DNA from: JAKFYM01 sp964416595
GTDB lineage: Bacteria > Bdellovibrionota > UBA1018 > CAIPTA01
DNA length: 64,000 nucleotides
Direction: 5' to 3'
Assembly (NCBI GenBank): GCA_964416595.1
Contig: CAYQES010000004.1
Location: 62,001 to 126,000, forward strand
Positions 1 to 7,296 of the stretch are shown here, in pieces. The notes beneath the pieces are model-generated. The model searched no databases and was not told where the DNA came from. It saw only the letters and a list, made by a program, of their open reading frames with translations. Each line of letters starts with the position of its first letter. The stretch's first letter is position 1. The translations under genes and the position numbers were made by a program.

Positions 1-439
1 AATCTAACACATGCCTAATGGCGGTGAGTGCCCGCAAAGCGCCTTCATCATGCACAGTTAATTCCAGTTTGCTTTCGGTTTGGTTGGTCCAGGTTTGCAA
101 TAGCGCCACCTTAAAACCCGCGGCGCAGAGTGCATTGGCGTAACCACGATCCAGAATATTTTCACCGCCCGTGGGAGGAAGAAGGATCACGGAGCGATCA
201 CTTGCTTTTTTAGCTGGAAAATAAATCCGCGCCTGCACAGTGGCCGGCGTTTTTTCTACAGGATCAGTAATTGAAATCTCAAGATCGCTGATCGCACACA
301 GGGCGATAGAATAACCATCGGAGGTTTCTTTGGTTTGCAAAGCCGGGGAAAAGCTTTCTTGGATTCGTTGCAATACCGCTTCGCTGGGTTGGGCAAGACT
401 TGCGGAGCTGAGTAGAAGCGTTAGTAGAATTTGGTACAT
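1..439 (-). CDS. secreted alpha/beta-hydrolase-like protein, 3' end cut by window edge
   Basis: Reading leftwards from an ATG at 439, the frame stays open to the window edge (146 codons). It begins with a short hydrophobic signal peptide (MYQILLTLLLSSASLAQ). Further in are a beta strand followed by PPTGGENILDRGYA and GFKVALLQTW, which resemble the oxyanion-loop and early strands of alpha/beta hydrolases. The nucleophile region lies outside the window, so the catalytic class cannot be judged. It starts 12 nt after the catalase-like stop on the same strand, so the two genes are probably cotranscribed. The hydrolase call rests on fold resemblance only. Confidence 0.6.
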   Translation of the reverse strand, partial: MYQILLTLLLSSASLAQPSEAVLQRIQESFSPALQTKETSDGYSIALCAISDLEISITDPVEKTPATVQARIYFPAKKASDRSVILLPPTGGENILDRGYANALCAAGFKVALLQTWTNQTESKLELTVHDEGALRALTAIRHVLD

Positions 440-451
440 GGCTCGTTCCTT

Positions 452-1504
452 TTAGTTTCTAGGTTCGATGCGTTTCTGGTTATTAAATTCGTGACGAAAG
501 CGGGATATCGCCTGGTACACATCTTTTCGTACCCGGGATATTCCACCCAGCGGGCGGTGTTGTTGCAAGCCGTTCCAGGGATTGAAGGAAAGAGCTTCGC
601 AACTTTCTCCTTGGGCGGGCTTTTGTTCCGGAATCGTGATTTGAGCTACTGTTTCAAAAGGCGCATCTTCTTCATTCCACTCAATCGTTGGATCTTCCAC
701 TGGCATATCTTCAGGGATTGTGCGTAACTGCACTTGGAAAAGGAAACAAGCACTGCCTTTCGCTAGTGTGGCTTCCAAGTTTTCTCGTAAGCGGTCTGCG
801 CTGTTGGAGGGATTTAAAAACACATTTTTTCCGCAAGGGATGGCCCGAAATTTCATTTGGCTGGGGCCGAGTTTCGAGGCGGTCATGGAAAAGTAGGTGG
901 AATCCAAAGGGTTCGATATTTTTCTATCCCGAATGTCTTTCACGATCAAAGCTTCGTGCAATACTCGCATCGGGTGGAGTAACCACCAGATTAAATCCCC
1001 GCTTTGTACCGCTTTTTGGAATTTCACGTAATCTTCCGCATCACGTACGAAAAACACAGGGTTATTGATCATGAGGAAATCTTGGGAAGAAGTTTCATCG
1101 TCGTTTTCTGAAAGATTCCGTTCACCCGTAACGCCGAGAACTTTTACAGCCATGCCGCGACCATCGCCTTCTCGGTCATCCTGTACTTGCCCTGAGCCGT
1201 TGGAGTAACGGATTACAGCGTTGTAGGTTTTGCCTTGGCTAAATACTCCGTATTTAATTGAGTCTGGCAGGGCATCCGCCACTTGGAAACTAGCTTTTAC
1301 GCAGCCATGGTGTTTGCGATGAGCATCGCGAAAAGCACGGCCTTGGTTTCGGGCTTCCGATTCTATCTGGTTGCGGATTAGCATAACCACTTCCTGCACG
1401 GCCACGGATTCATCAGCGGGGATTTCTTCTCCGTCTGAATTGGCGGCGGCCTGAGCACTCACGGCTAGCAGAAGGCAAAAAACAGAGATGGGCTTAATGA
1501 ACAT
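452..1504 (-). CDS. periplasmic catalase-family haem protein
   Basis: A 350-residue protein with an N-terminal signal peptide (MFIKPISVFCLLLAVSAQAAA). The segment HHGCVKASFQV matches the distal-histidine region of catalases. It is followed by YSNGSGQVQDDREGDGRGMAVKV, where catalases have the N-G/R-G-M-A motif, and by DFLMINNPVFF. A later YFSMTASKLGP segment may hold the haem-ligand region. It is shorter than classical catalases, as in the minimal catalase-like peroxidases. I start it at 1504 because an AAGGAAG site precedes that ATG and the signal peptide follows. Peroxide or organic-peroxide breakdown in the periplasm is inferred. It is divergent from the HTH regulator at 1618. Confidence 0.85.
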   Translation of the reverse strand: MFIKPISVFCLLLAVSAQAAANSDGEEIPADESVAVQEVVMLIRNQIESEARNQGRAFRDAHRKHHGCVKASFQVADALPDSIKYGVFSQGKTYNAVIRYSNGSGQVQDDREGDGRGMAVKVLGVTGERNLSENDDETSSQDFLMINNPVFFVRDAEDYVKFQKAVQSGDLIWWLLHPMRVLHEALIVKDIRDRKISNPLDSTYFSMTASKLGPSQMKFRAIPCGKNVFLNPSNSADRLRENLEATLAKGSACFLFQVQLRTIPEDMPVEDPTIEWNEEDAPFETVAQITIPEQKPAQGESCEALSFNPWNGLQQHRPLGGISRVRKDVYQAISRFRHEFNNQKRIEPRN

Positions 1505-1539
1505 AACAGAGCTTCCTTTGTAGTGATTTAGTCGGGCAA

Positions 1540-1568
1540 AAGATAAAATACCGGATCTATTTTGACAA
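1540..1568 (-). promoter_or_regulatory. sigma-70-type promoter of the catalase-like gene
   Basis: On the minus strand TTGTCA (plus 1563-1568) and TATCTT (plus 1540-1545) are separated by exactly 17 nt, about 40 nt upstream of the catalase-like ATG. Spacing and direction fit a housekeeping promoter. Confidence 0.55.
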
Positions 1569-1581
1569 TGCGGATCCATAT

Positions 1582-1600
1582 AGTACCTTAATATGGTACT
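1582..1600. promoter_or_regulatory. candidate operator between regulator and catalase-like gene
   Basis: AGTACC (1582-1587) and GGTACT (1595-1600) form a perfect 6-bp inverted repeat around a 7-nt AT-rich centre. It lies just upstream of the catalase promoter and 18 nt before the HTH regulator's ATG. That is where a regulator controlling itself and its divergent neighbour would bind. The assignment is inferred from position. Confidence 0.5.
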
Positions 1601-1617
1601 TTTAAAGGGATTCGTAG

Positions 1618-2361
1618 ATGAAAACAGCACGCACAGAGTACAGCTTAGCCGTTGGTTCTTTAAAGGTAGCTTTGAAGCGCCAAGGCCTCACTTACCAGGA
1701 TCTGGCCCGGCGGATCGGGCTTTCCGAATCGGGAGTGAAGAAAATTTTTTCCGCCCGCGACGGTTCTTTCCAGCGCATTGCCCAGATTTGCAAAGAGCTC
1801 GGGCTCACCATGAGTGAAGTTTTAGCCGGGGAGGAAGAAAGCATGCGCGCCTTTTCCTATTCTCTCGAACAGCAAGAATATATGATTGCTCACCCATCAG
1901 CGCTTAAGCTCTACTGGGCACTTGTGTACGAAAGACAATCTTTAGAAGATACATTAAAGTTCATGGGCCTCTCGGCTAAAACTGCGTTTCCATTCTTGCG
2001 CAAATTGGATCAGTTAAAACTACTGGAATTACTTCCGGGTGATAAAGTACGTGTGCCCGCTATCCAACAAATCCGCTGGGTGGGTGATGGACCCTTGATC
2101 CGAAAACTTTACCAAGAGTGGGGGGCTCGATTTTTACGCTCCGTGGCCACACCCGAACAACGGCCCAATGAGCAATTCATCATCCGCTATTTCCGCGCAA
2201 GCTCCCAAACCACCGTGGAATTAATGGCGGCTTTGAGGGATCTCGAGAAAGAGTTCGTGAGACGCGCTATCCGCGATATGCGAACGGAGGATCCGAGCTT
2301 AGTGCATTTACGCTGGATGAGCGCCGTGGATAATAAGAGTTATTTAGAAGAGGCGAACTAA
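1618..2361 (+). CDS. HTH (XRE-type) transcriptional regulator with C-terminal effector region
   Basis: A 247-residue cytoplasmic protein. Residues about 10-60 form a Cro/CI-type helix-turn-helix (YQDLARRIGLSESGVKKIF, then FQRIAQICKELGLTMSEVL). The remaining 180 residues contain a winged-helix-like segment (LKFMGLSAKTAFPFLRKLDQLKLLELL) and a charged helical tail. This layout loosely recalls the TIGR02147/DUF4423 regulators common in Bdellovibrio, but I cannot assign it firmly. AAAGGGA lies 7 nt before the ATG. It is divergent from the catalase-like gene and shares an intergenic palindrome with it, so control of that gene is likely. Confidence 0.75.
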   Translation: MKTARTEYSLAVGSLKVALKRQGLTYQDLARRIGLSESGVKKIFSARDGSFQRIAQICKELGLTMSEVLAGEEESMRAFSYSLEQQEYMIAHPSALKLYWALVYERQSLEDTLKFMGLSAKTAFPFLRKLDQLKLLELLPGDKVRVPAIQQIRWVGDGPLIRKLYQEWGARFLRSVATPEQRPNEQFIIRYFRASSQTTVELMAALRDLEKEFVRRAIRDMRTEDPSLVHLRWMSAVDNKSYLEEAN

Positions 2362-2411
2362 ATTTAGAAAACTGACAGAACTTCGGATTTCGGGGAAGAG
2401 CCATTCTGTAC

Positions 2412-2450
2412 TGATATCAGATATCTCGATATCGGATATCTGATATCCGA
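2412..2450. repeat. array of five GATATC palindromes directly 3' of tRNA-Leu(CAG)
   Basis: Five copies of GATATC start at 2413, 2420, 2428, 2435 and 2442. The bases after successive copies are A, TC, G, T and C. Each unit is a self-complementary hexamer and the block can fold into several hairpins. It lies 5 nt beyond the encoded CCA of tRNA-Leu(CAG). An array of the same architecture but different hexamer follows tRNA-Leu(CAA) at 19640. Confidence 0.85.
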
Positions 2451-2455
2451 TGGGT

Positions 2456-2540
2456 TGGTGCCCAGAACAGGGGTCGAACCTGCACATCTCTCGATACACG
2501 GCCCTGAACCGTGCGCGTCTGCCAATTCCGCCATCTGGGC
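2456..2540 (-). tRNA. tRNA-Leu (anticodon CAG)
   Basis: The 85-nt minus-strand sequence folds as a class II tRNA. The acceptor GCCCAGA pairs with TCTGGGC, the D-arm contains GGCGGAATTGGCAGACGC, and the anticodon loop TTCAGGG gives CAG. A long variable arm is followed by the T-arm GGTTCGACCCC, and CCA is encoded at 2456-2458. It lies downstream of the RNA methyltransferase gene on the same strand. A hexamer array follows its 3' end. Confidence 0.95.
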
Positions 2541-2596
2541 AATGGAAAAAAAGGAATCTTTCATTTTCACAGCGCCTTGGCAAGGGGAAACAGGTG

Positions 2597-3718
2597 CTAA
2601 TGCGCCATGTCGGAGGAGGGCTTTTTCTCTAGAATCGCCAGCGCCTCCACATGGTGAGTTTGGGGAAAAAAATCTAGGGCTCCCGCTTGGGATAAACTCC
2701 AACCATGCCGTACAAAACGGGAAACGGCCCGGGCCCAAGAATCCGCTTCACAGCCAATCAATAACAATCGCCGCACAGGCAAGTGATTTAGAATTTCCAA
2801 AATAGGAACCAGTTCAGGCCCAAGGCCTTCCCGGGGCGGATCCAAGATTAAATCCATGGCGGGAAATTTCCGTAAATTTTCCTGTTCCCGCTCAAGCCAT
2901 GGCAAAACTGCGGACCGTTGAAAGTGAAAATGGGGAATGTGAGGAGGAGATTGGAGGGGAGAAGAAAAGTCCACGCATTGTACTTCTTGAAAACGCTCAG
3001 CGATTCCTAAACTTAAATTGCCACTACCGCCATAGAGATCCAGCAATAAGGGCCCACCACTTAAATGTTCCGCTACCCACGCTTGGAGTTTTTTATTTTG
3101 TTCATCATGCACTTGGCGAAAACCTTGTGCGGAGTGCGAGCTATTCCAGGCCACGGTAACCACACCATCTGGAAAAACTTCTAGCTCCGCTTTGTATTCT
3201 CGTTTGCGCTCAAAGCCTTCGGCTTTTACATCTTCCAGCCAGGCATTTAATTCGGGGCGAGCGATATGGCATTTTTCGATGGGCACGAGCTTTTTGGAGC
3301 GCCGGCCGTAAAAGCCAATTTCGTGGCGAAAACCCCGGAGCTGCAAACGATTACGATATTCCCAAATTTGTTCCGCGGGGATTTCCGTAAAAATAGGCGG
3401 AGCGCTCACATTCACTCGTTCGAGGGCGTGGAGCACACCGCCCTTTTTTGTGTCCCATTGTAATTCATAGGGAAGATGTTGCCATTCGCAGCCGCCGCAG
3501 CGGCCGAAAACAGGGCAGGGAGGATTTACCCGTTGAGGAGAGGGTTTTACAATTTCGAGAAGCTTGCCTTCGGCGTAGCGTTTTTCTTCGGCCACGATTT
3601 CTACTTGCACCGTATCGCCGGGAGCTGTGAAGGGCACAAAAATTACTCGACCAGAGAGATCGCGTCCAACACCCGCGCCCGCGCGGGATAGAGCCGTGAT
3701 TTCTAGTAAGAGGGCCAT
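2597..3718 (-). CDS. rlmD: RNA (uracil-5-)-methyltransferase, RlmD/TrmA family
   Basis: A 373-residue SAM-dependent methyltransferase that methylates C5 of a uridine in rRNA or tRNA. Residues 1-60 form a TRAM domain. Cys68, Cys74, Cys77 (CPVFGRCGGC) and Cys150 are the four expected [4Fe-4S] ligands. The SAM motif LLDLYGGSGNLSLG is near 225-238, and DPPREG is at 293-298. Cys323 in LIGCEADSW sits where the catalytic nucleophile (normally SCNP) is found, but the flanking residues are unusual. The iron-sulfur motif favours RlmD/RlmC over TrmA, and the exact target base is uncertain. Confidence 0.85.
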   Translation of the reverse strand: MALLLEITALSRAGAGVGRDLSGRVIFVPFTAPGDTVQVEIVAEEKRYAEGKLLEIVKPSPQRVNPPCPVFGRCGGCEWQHLPYELQWDTKKGGVLHALERVNVSAPPIFTEIPAEQIWEYRNRLQLRGFRHEIGFYGRRSKKLVPIEKCHIARPELNAWLEDVKAEGFERKREYKAELEVFPDGVVTVAWNSSHSAQGFRQVHDEQNKKLQAWVAEHLSGGPLLLDLYGGSGNLSLGIAERFQEVQCVDFSSPLQSPPHIPHFHFQRSAVLPWLEREQENLRKFPAMDLILDPPREGLGPELVPILEILNHLPVRRLLLIGCEADSWARAVSRFVRHGWSLSQAGALDFFPQTHHVEALAILEKKPSSDMAH

Positions 3719-3805
3719 ACAGCCTTCTTACCGTATCTTGTTTTTAAGGGTAGGTTTTTTCCATATTCATGAGATTTCCTGTGATGGCAGGTACTACCAC
3801 GTTGG

Positions 3806-4252
3806 TTAAGCGCACGAATGCTTTATATTGGGGATTGCTTCTAGAATCACCGTTGGCGAGGCACTTAGGATATTTATAGCTGCCATCGGGAAATTTTTGT
3901 CGCTACCACTGAAACCGTATTTAGCGAGGCGATTTTGGTTTTTCTTGAGCTCGTTAAAATAGTGACGAAGCGCACTTTTGGCCTTTCGGGCGCTAAACTT
4001 TGTGGGTTGGATGTCTTTCTTCACTCTTAAAAGAACGCCAGGCAAGGGATCCATGAGTTTATGGGTTTCTTTGGCGGAGTCTGGATTGTCGATGAGGTTA
4101 AAACACTCATCGATGCCCGGGATGAGGGTTTCTTCCAGGAGCTGGATGGCTTCGTCCGCATTTTTATGGAAGTCGTACATATGGTTGTGGTTGTCGGCGG
4201 TGAAGGCTGTGGTGGAGAGCGATAGGGTAAGTATGCAAATAAGGTGTTTCAT
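3806..4252 (-). CDS. secreted protein of unknown function
   Basis: A 148-residue protein with a cleavable signal peptide (MKHLICILTLSLSTTAFTA) and a His-rich mature N-terminus (DNHNHMYDFHKN). The remainder is predicted helical. Two cysteines (in DECFNL and KHSCA) could form a disulfide. The pattern vaguely resembles periplasmic four-helix proteins of the cytochrome c'/b562 kind, but no CXXCH haem motif is present. I do not recognise the family. It is monocistronic, between the methyltransferase and the divergent lemA operon. Confidence 0.65.
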   Translation of the reverse strand: MKHLICILTLSLSTTAFTADNHNHMYDFHKNADEAIQLLEETLIPGIDECFNLIDNPDSAKETHKLMDPLPGVLLRVKKDIQPTKFSARKAKSALRHYFNELKKNQNRLAKYGFSGSDKNFPMAAINILSASPTVILEAIPNIKHSCA

Positions 4253-4435
4253 GGGGCTACTATAGTTAACCTGATTTTGATTGTACAGTATTCTTATTAT
4301 AATGATTTCACATATTTGAACGGAAATAGTGAGTTTTTATCTGCTGTAAAAAATACAAAGACGCAGGAAAATCCATTGCGGGCGCCTTTCTTTTTGTGAT
4401 TCTGTGACCATGATTAGGGCTTAAAAGGAGCATAA

Positions 4436-5011
4436 ATGAAAAAAATCGTATTGGTGTTACTGAGCTTTACTTTGGTGTCTTGTGGTTACAACAGTTTGCA
4501 GGGCTTGGATGAAGACGTAAAAGCTTCGTGGTCTGAGGTGGAAAACCAATACCAAAGGCGCGCAGATCTTATCCCTAATTTAGTGAACACCGTAAAAGGC
4601 TACGCCAAACAAGAGCGAGAAACTTTAGAGGCCGTGGTGAAAGCCCGGGCCGAAGCCACGCAAACGAAACTAGACGTATCGGGCCTTTCTAATGCCCAAG
4701 CTTTTCAGCGTTTCGAACAAGCCCAAGGGCAATTGAGTTCCGCCTTAAGCCGCTTGATGGTGGTGGTGGAAAAATACCCTGATTTAAAATCCAACCAGAA
4801 TTTCTTGGAGCTCCAGGCGCAACTGGAAGGCACAGAAAATCGCATCACCGTGGCTCGTAAGCGCTATATCGAAACCGTGGCCGAATTTAATAAACAGGTG
4901 CGCTACTTTCCCACGAACCTCACGGCAAAATTTTTGCTAAAAATGGATCCTCGGGAATCTTTCAAAGCCACCACACCTAATGCGGAACAAGCTCCGCAAG
5001 TGCAGTTCTAA
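4436..5011 (+). CDS. lemA: LemA family lipoprotein
   Basis: A 191-residue protein with a lipoprotein signal (MKKIVLVLLSFTLVSC, lipobox LVSC at about residue 16). The LemA signature follows: N-Q-Y-Q-R-R-A-D-L-I-P-N-L-V-N-T-V-K-G-Y around 38-57, then long amphipathic helices. LemA proteins are membrane-anchored helical bundles whose role is poorly defined. A good AAAGGAG site lies 6 nt before the ATG. It is followed after 3 nt by two TPM-domain genes, the usual lemA-TPM operon order. Confidence 0.92.
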   Translation: MKKIVLVLLSFTLVSCGYNSLQGLDEDVKASWSEVENQYQRRADLIPNLVNTVKGYAKQERETLEAVVKARAEATQTKLDVSGLSNAQAFQRFEQAQGQLSSALSRLMVVVEKYPDLKSNQNFLELQAQLEGTENRITVARKRYIETVAEFNKQVRYFPTNLTAKFLLKMDPRESFKATTPNAEQAPQVQF

Positions 5012-5014
5012 CCC

Positions 5015-5752
5015 GTGGCTTTTTTCTACTCCCTTTTTCTTTTCCTGTGGCCGGTGGTAACTCCGGCCTGGGATAGCCAATTATCTTTGCCACCACCAGC
5101 ACCGGTGGTGGATGAGGTGGGGCTATTGAGCCGTGAGGAGCAGCAATCCTTGGATCGCTTGCTTCGCAATATTAAAACTCAATCGGGAGTAGAAATTTCA
5201 GTGTATGTGGCCTCTTCACTGCGTGAGCGTGCCATCGAAGAATTTTCTTTAGCCGTGGCCGAGCAATGGAAACTCGGGCGCAAAAAAGAAGACAAAGCAT
5301 TATTATTCGTTCTCGCCCCTAAAGAAAAAAGAATGCGGCTCGAAGTGGGCTATGGCATAGAAGGTGATATCACTGATGCCTTTAGCCGCCGGGTTTTAGA
5401 CAACGTGGCCCGCCCTTATTTTCAACAGGGCCGTTACGCTGAGGGCATCCTCGCGGCTCTTGGGGCACTCCAAGAAAAAATCCCTCTGGGTTTAGCGGAA
5501 GAAGAAGTGCCTCGGCAGCGCCAGGGTTTGAAACTTTCGCCTTTTCTTGTTTTTGTTTTAATCGTGCTCTTTATTATTTTTTCCATTATAGGCCGCCTCA
5601 TGGGTTTTTCTGGCCATCATCGCCGCGGAGGTTTCGGTGGTTATGGCGGTTGGGGCGGTGGCGGTGGATTCGGCGGCAGCATTGGTGGCGGTTCTTCTTG
5701 GGGGGGAGGCGGAGGCGGTTTTGGTGGCGGCGGCGCTTCTTCTAATTGGTAG
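5015..5752 (+). CDS. TPM-domain protein, YgcG-like, glycine-rich tail
   Basis: A 245-residue exported membrane protein. It begins with GTG 3 nt after the lemA stop, and the ribosome site is weak, suggesting translational coupling. A signal peptide (residues 1-18) is followed by a TPM domain at about 30-150 (VVDEVGLLSREEQQSLDRLL; LEVGYGIEGDITDAFSRRVL), one membrane helix near 170-190, and a Gly/Ser/Trp-rich tail (FGGYGGWGGGGGFGG). This is the classical YgcG architecture. The biochemical role is unknown; work with lemA at the envelope is inferred. Confidence 0.88.
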   Translation: MAFFYSLFLFLWPVVTPAWDSQLSLPPPAPVVDEVGLLSREEQQSLDRLLRNIKTQSGVEISVYVASSLRERAIEEFSLAVAEQWKLGRKKEDKALLFVLAPKEKRMRLEVGYGIEGDITDAFSRRVLDNVARPYFQQGRYAEGILAALGALQEKIPLGLAEEEVPRQRQGLKLSPFLVFVLIVLFIIFSIIGRLMGFSGHHRRGGFGGYGGWGGGGGFGGSIGGGSSWGGGGGGFGGGGASSNW

Positions 5753-5758
5753 GTTTTT

Positions 5759-6382
5759 ATGATTTTTTCAGAACAAGATAAAACACAGATCACTGAGGCC
5801 GTAAAAAAGGCGGAAGCAAAAACATCCGGGGAACTCGTGCCTTTGGTTCTTCCCGCCAGTGGTAATTATTCTTTTGTGGCCTATCGATTGGGGTTGGTAG
5901 GTTTTTTCCTTGGCACTGCTGGCGCTCTCTGGCTGCATTTTCGTTATCCTTTCTGGGATTGGCTCTATCTCTTTGCGGTGCAGGTTCTAGGATTAGCTGT
6001 GGGTTGGGCCTTGGGGCAGGTGCCGGGGATCGTGCGTTTACTCGCAGGAAAACAACACATGGCCGAAGAGGTGCACGAAGCGGCTCTAGCTTCTTTTCTT
6101 CGCCATGGCCTTAACCGAACCAAAGAGCGCACGGGCGTGTTGATTTTTATTTCGCTCCTGGAGCATCGAGTAGAAATTCTGGCTGATCAAGGCATCCACC
6201 AAAAAGTAGAAGAGGGCTATTGGCAAAAAGAAGTGGATGCGGTCGTGGCGGGCATTCGGCAAAAACGGGCGAAAGAAGCGCTGGTTGCTGTGATCGGAGA
6301 GATTGGCGCTAAGCTTGCCCAACATTTTCCTCCTTCGGGTAATAACACGAATGAATTGAGTGATGAGCTTAGGTTGCGCTGA
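5759..6382 (+). CDS. TPM-domain membrane protein
   Basis: A 207-residue protein, third gene of the lemA operon. It opens with a TPM-like segment (MIFSEQDKTQITEAVKKAEAKTSGELVPLV). Two membrane helices follow at about 40-60 and 65-85, then the second half of the TPM domain (RTGVLIFISLLEHRVEILADQGI, residues 120-145). This split TPM with an inserted hairpin is typical of the third partner of lemA-TPM operons. The function is unknown. Confidence 0.85.
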   Translation: MIFSEQDKTQITEAVKKAEAKTSGELVPLVLPASGNYSFVAYRLGLVGFFLGTAGALWLHFRYPFWDWLYLFAVQVLGLAVGWALGQVPGIVRLLAGKQHMAEEVHEAALASFLRHGLNRTKERTGVLIFISLLEHRVEILADQGIHQKVEEGYWQKEVDAVVAGIRQKRAKEALVAVIGEIGAKLAQHFPPSGNNTNELSDELRLR

Positions 6383-6544
6383 ATTACTCGATTCTTCATG
6401 GAAATCGGTGTCACTTTGATCCTGTGTGTGTGAAATGCACCTTTGCTTTCTTTCTAATTTGGCGCAGTCACTCTATTAAAAATTCCTAGTAAAAATCAAC
6501 GTTTGAGATCTCTTCTGCGAATCAAAAAAGCATACATTTTCCCG

Positions 6545-6560
6545 TGGCACATCCCTTGCC
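6545..6560 (+). promoter_or_regulatory. sigma-54 (-24/-12) promoter of the first DUF4360 gene
   Basis: TGGCAC, five bases, TTGCC: GG (6546-6547) and GC (6558-6559) are exactly 10 nt apart, as sigma-54 holoenzyme requires. It lies about 62 nt upstream of the ATG at 6623 and is the closest match to consensus in the window. Confidence 0.8.
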
Positions 6561-6622
6561 TTGGGAGCCTTTGAAGCGGACAGGATGTCTATTTCAATAA
6601 CAATAATAACGGGGAGATCCAC

Positions 6623-7222
6623 ATGAAACTCATGAATAATAAACTATTGTCCTTGTTCCTGCTTTGCTTCAGCGTAACGGCTCATGCGGGCGATATCGAG
6701 CTGGGAGAACCCCAGTACGGAGGTACCGGCTGCCCTGCGGGCACCGCTGGTATTGCCCTTAGTCCTGACCAGAAATCTATCAGTATTCTTTTCGACCAAT
6801 ATGTGGTGGAAGCGGGCGGATCCAAAACTTTGGATCGTAAAAACTGTAACATCGCTATTCCTGTGCATGTTCCTAGCGGCTATAGCGTTTCTGTTTTCGC
6901 CATCGACTACCGAGGTTTCGTAGGTTTGCCTAGCGGGGCCCGCGCACAATTGAACGTGAATTATTTCTTGGCCGGTCAAGGCCGTGGAGTAAGCTCCAGC
7001 AAAACTTTCCGCGGTCCTAATAACGACGATTACCTCACCACCGATCGCTTGGGTCTAGAAGCTATCGTTTGGTCTGGTTGCGGTGCGGACACCATCTTGA
7101 GAGCTAATACTTCTATGATGGTACAAACCAATGGTCGCAGGGACCAAGCATTGGCCACCGTGGACAGCGCAGACGTGAACGCCGGTTTGATTTACCACAT
7201 CCAATGGAAACGTTGTAACTAA
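6623..7222 (+). CDS. secreted DUF4360-like protein
   Basis: A 199-residue exported protein with a signal peptide ending near AHA (residue 22). It shows the DUF4360 pattern: GGTGCPAG, a SPDQKSISILFDQYVVEAGG strand pair, CNIAIPVHVPSGYSVSVFAIDYRGFVGL, and cysteines in KNCN, SGCG and KRCN likely to form disulfides. The role of DUF4360 is not established. GGGGAG precedes the ATG by 7 nt. Transcription probably starts at the sigma-54 promoter at 6545 and ends at the terminator at 7246. A diverged paralogue follows. Confidence 0.85.
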   Translation: MKLMNNKLLSLFLLCFSVTAHAGDIELGEPQYGGTGCPAGTAGIALSPDQKSISILFDQYVVEAGGSKTLDRKNCNIAIPVHVPSGYSVSVFAIDYRGFVGLPSGARAQLNVNYFLAGQGRGVSSSKTFRGPNNDDYLTTDRLGLEAIVWSGCGADTILRANTSMMVQTNGRRDQALATVDSADVNAGLIYHIQWKRCN

Positions 7223-7245
7223 GGGTTTTAAACCACCCGTTGTTT

Positions 7246-7280
7246 GGGTCGGGAGAGTTTAGGCTCCCGACCCATTTTTT
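7246..7280 (+). terminator. Rho-independent terminator between the two DUF4360 genes
   Basis: GGGTCGGGAG and CTCCCGACCC form a perfect 10-bp stem with an 8-nt loop, followed by ATTTTTT. It lies 24 nt after the first DUF4360 stop and just before the ribosome site of the second. The second gene therefore depends on read-through or a promoter inside the first gene. Confidence 0.9.
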
Positions 7281-7296
7281 AAAGAAAGGGTATTTT

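Noticed and set aside
2412..2450. GATATC array considered as a CRISPR
   Set aside because: Units are 6 nt with 1-2 nt separators; there are no spacers and no cas genes.
2364..2738. Open frames running through tRNA-Leu(CAG) on both strands
   Set aside because: They cross a clear tRNA gene and have no ribosome sites or protein features.
4362..4382. GG-N10-GC with TTGC upstream of lemA considered as a sigma-54 promoter
   Set aside because: The -24 element reads AGGAAA rather than TGGCAC; only the spacing and TTGC match.
5640..5745. GGT/GGC-rich tract as a DNA repeat
   Set aside because: It encodes the normal glycine-rich tail of a YgcG-like TPM protein.
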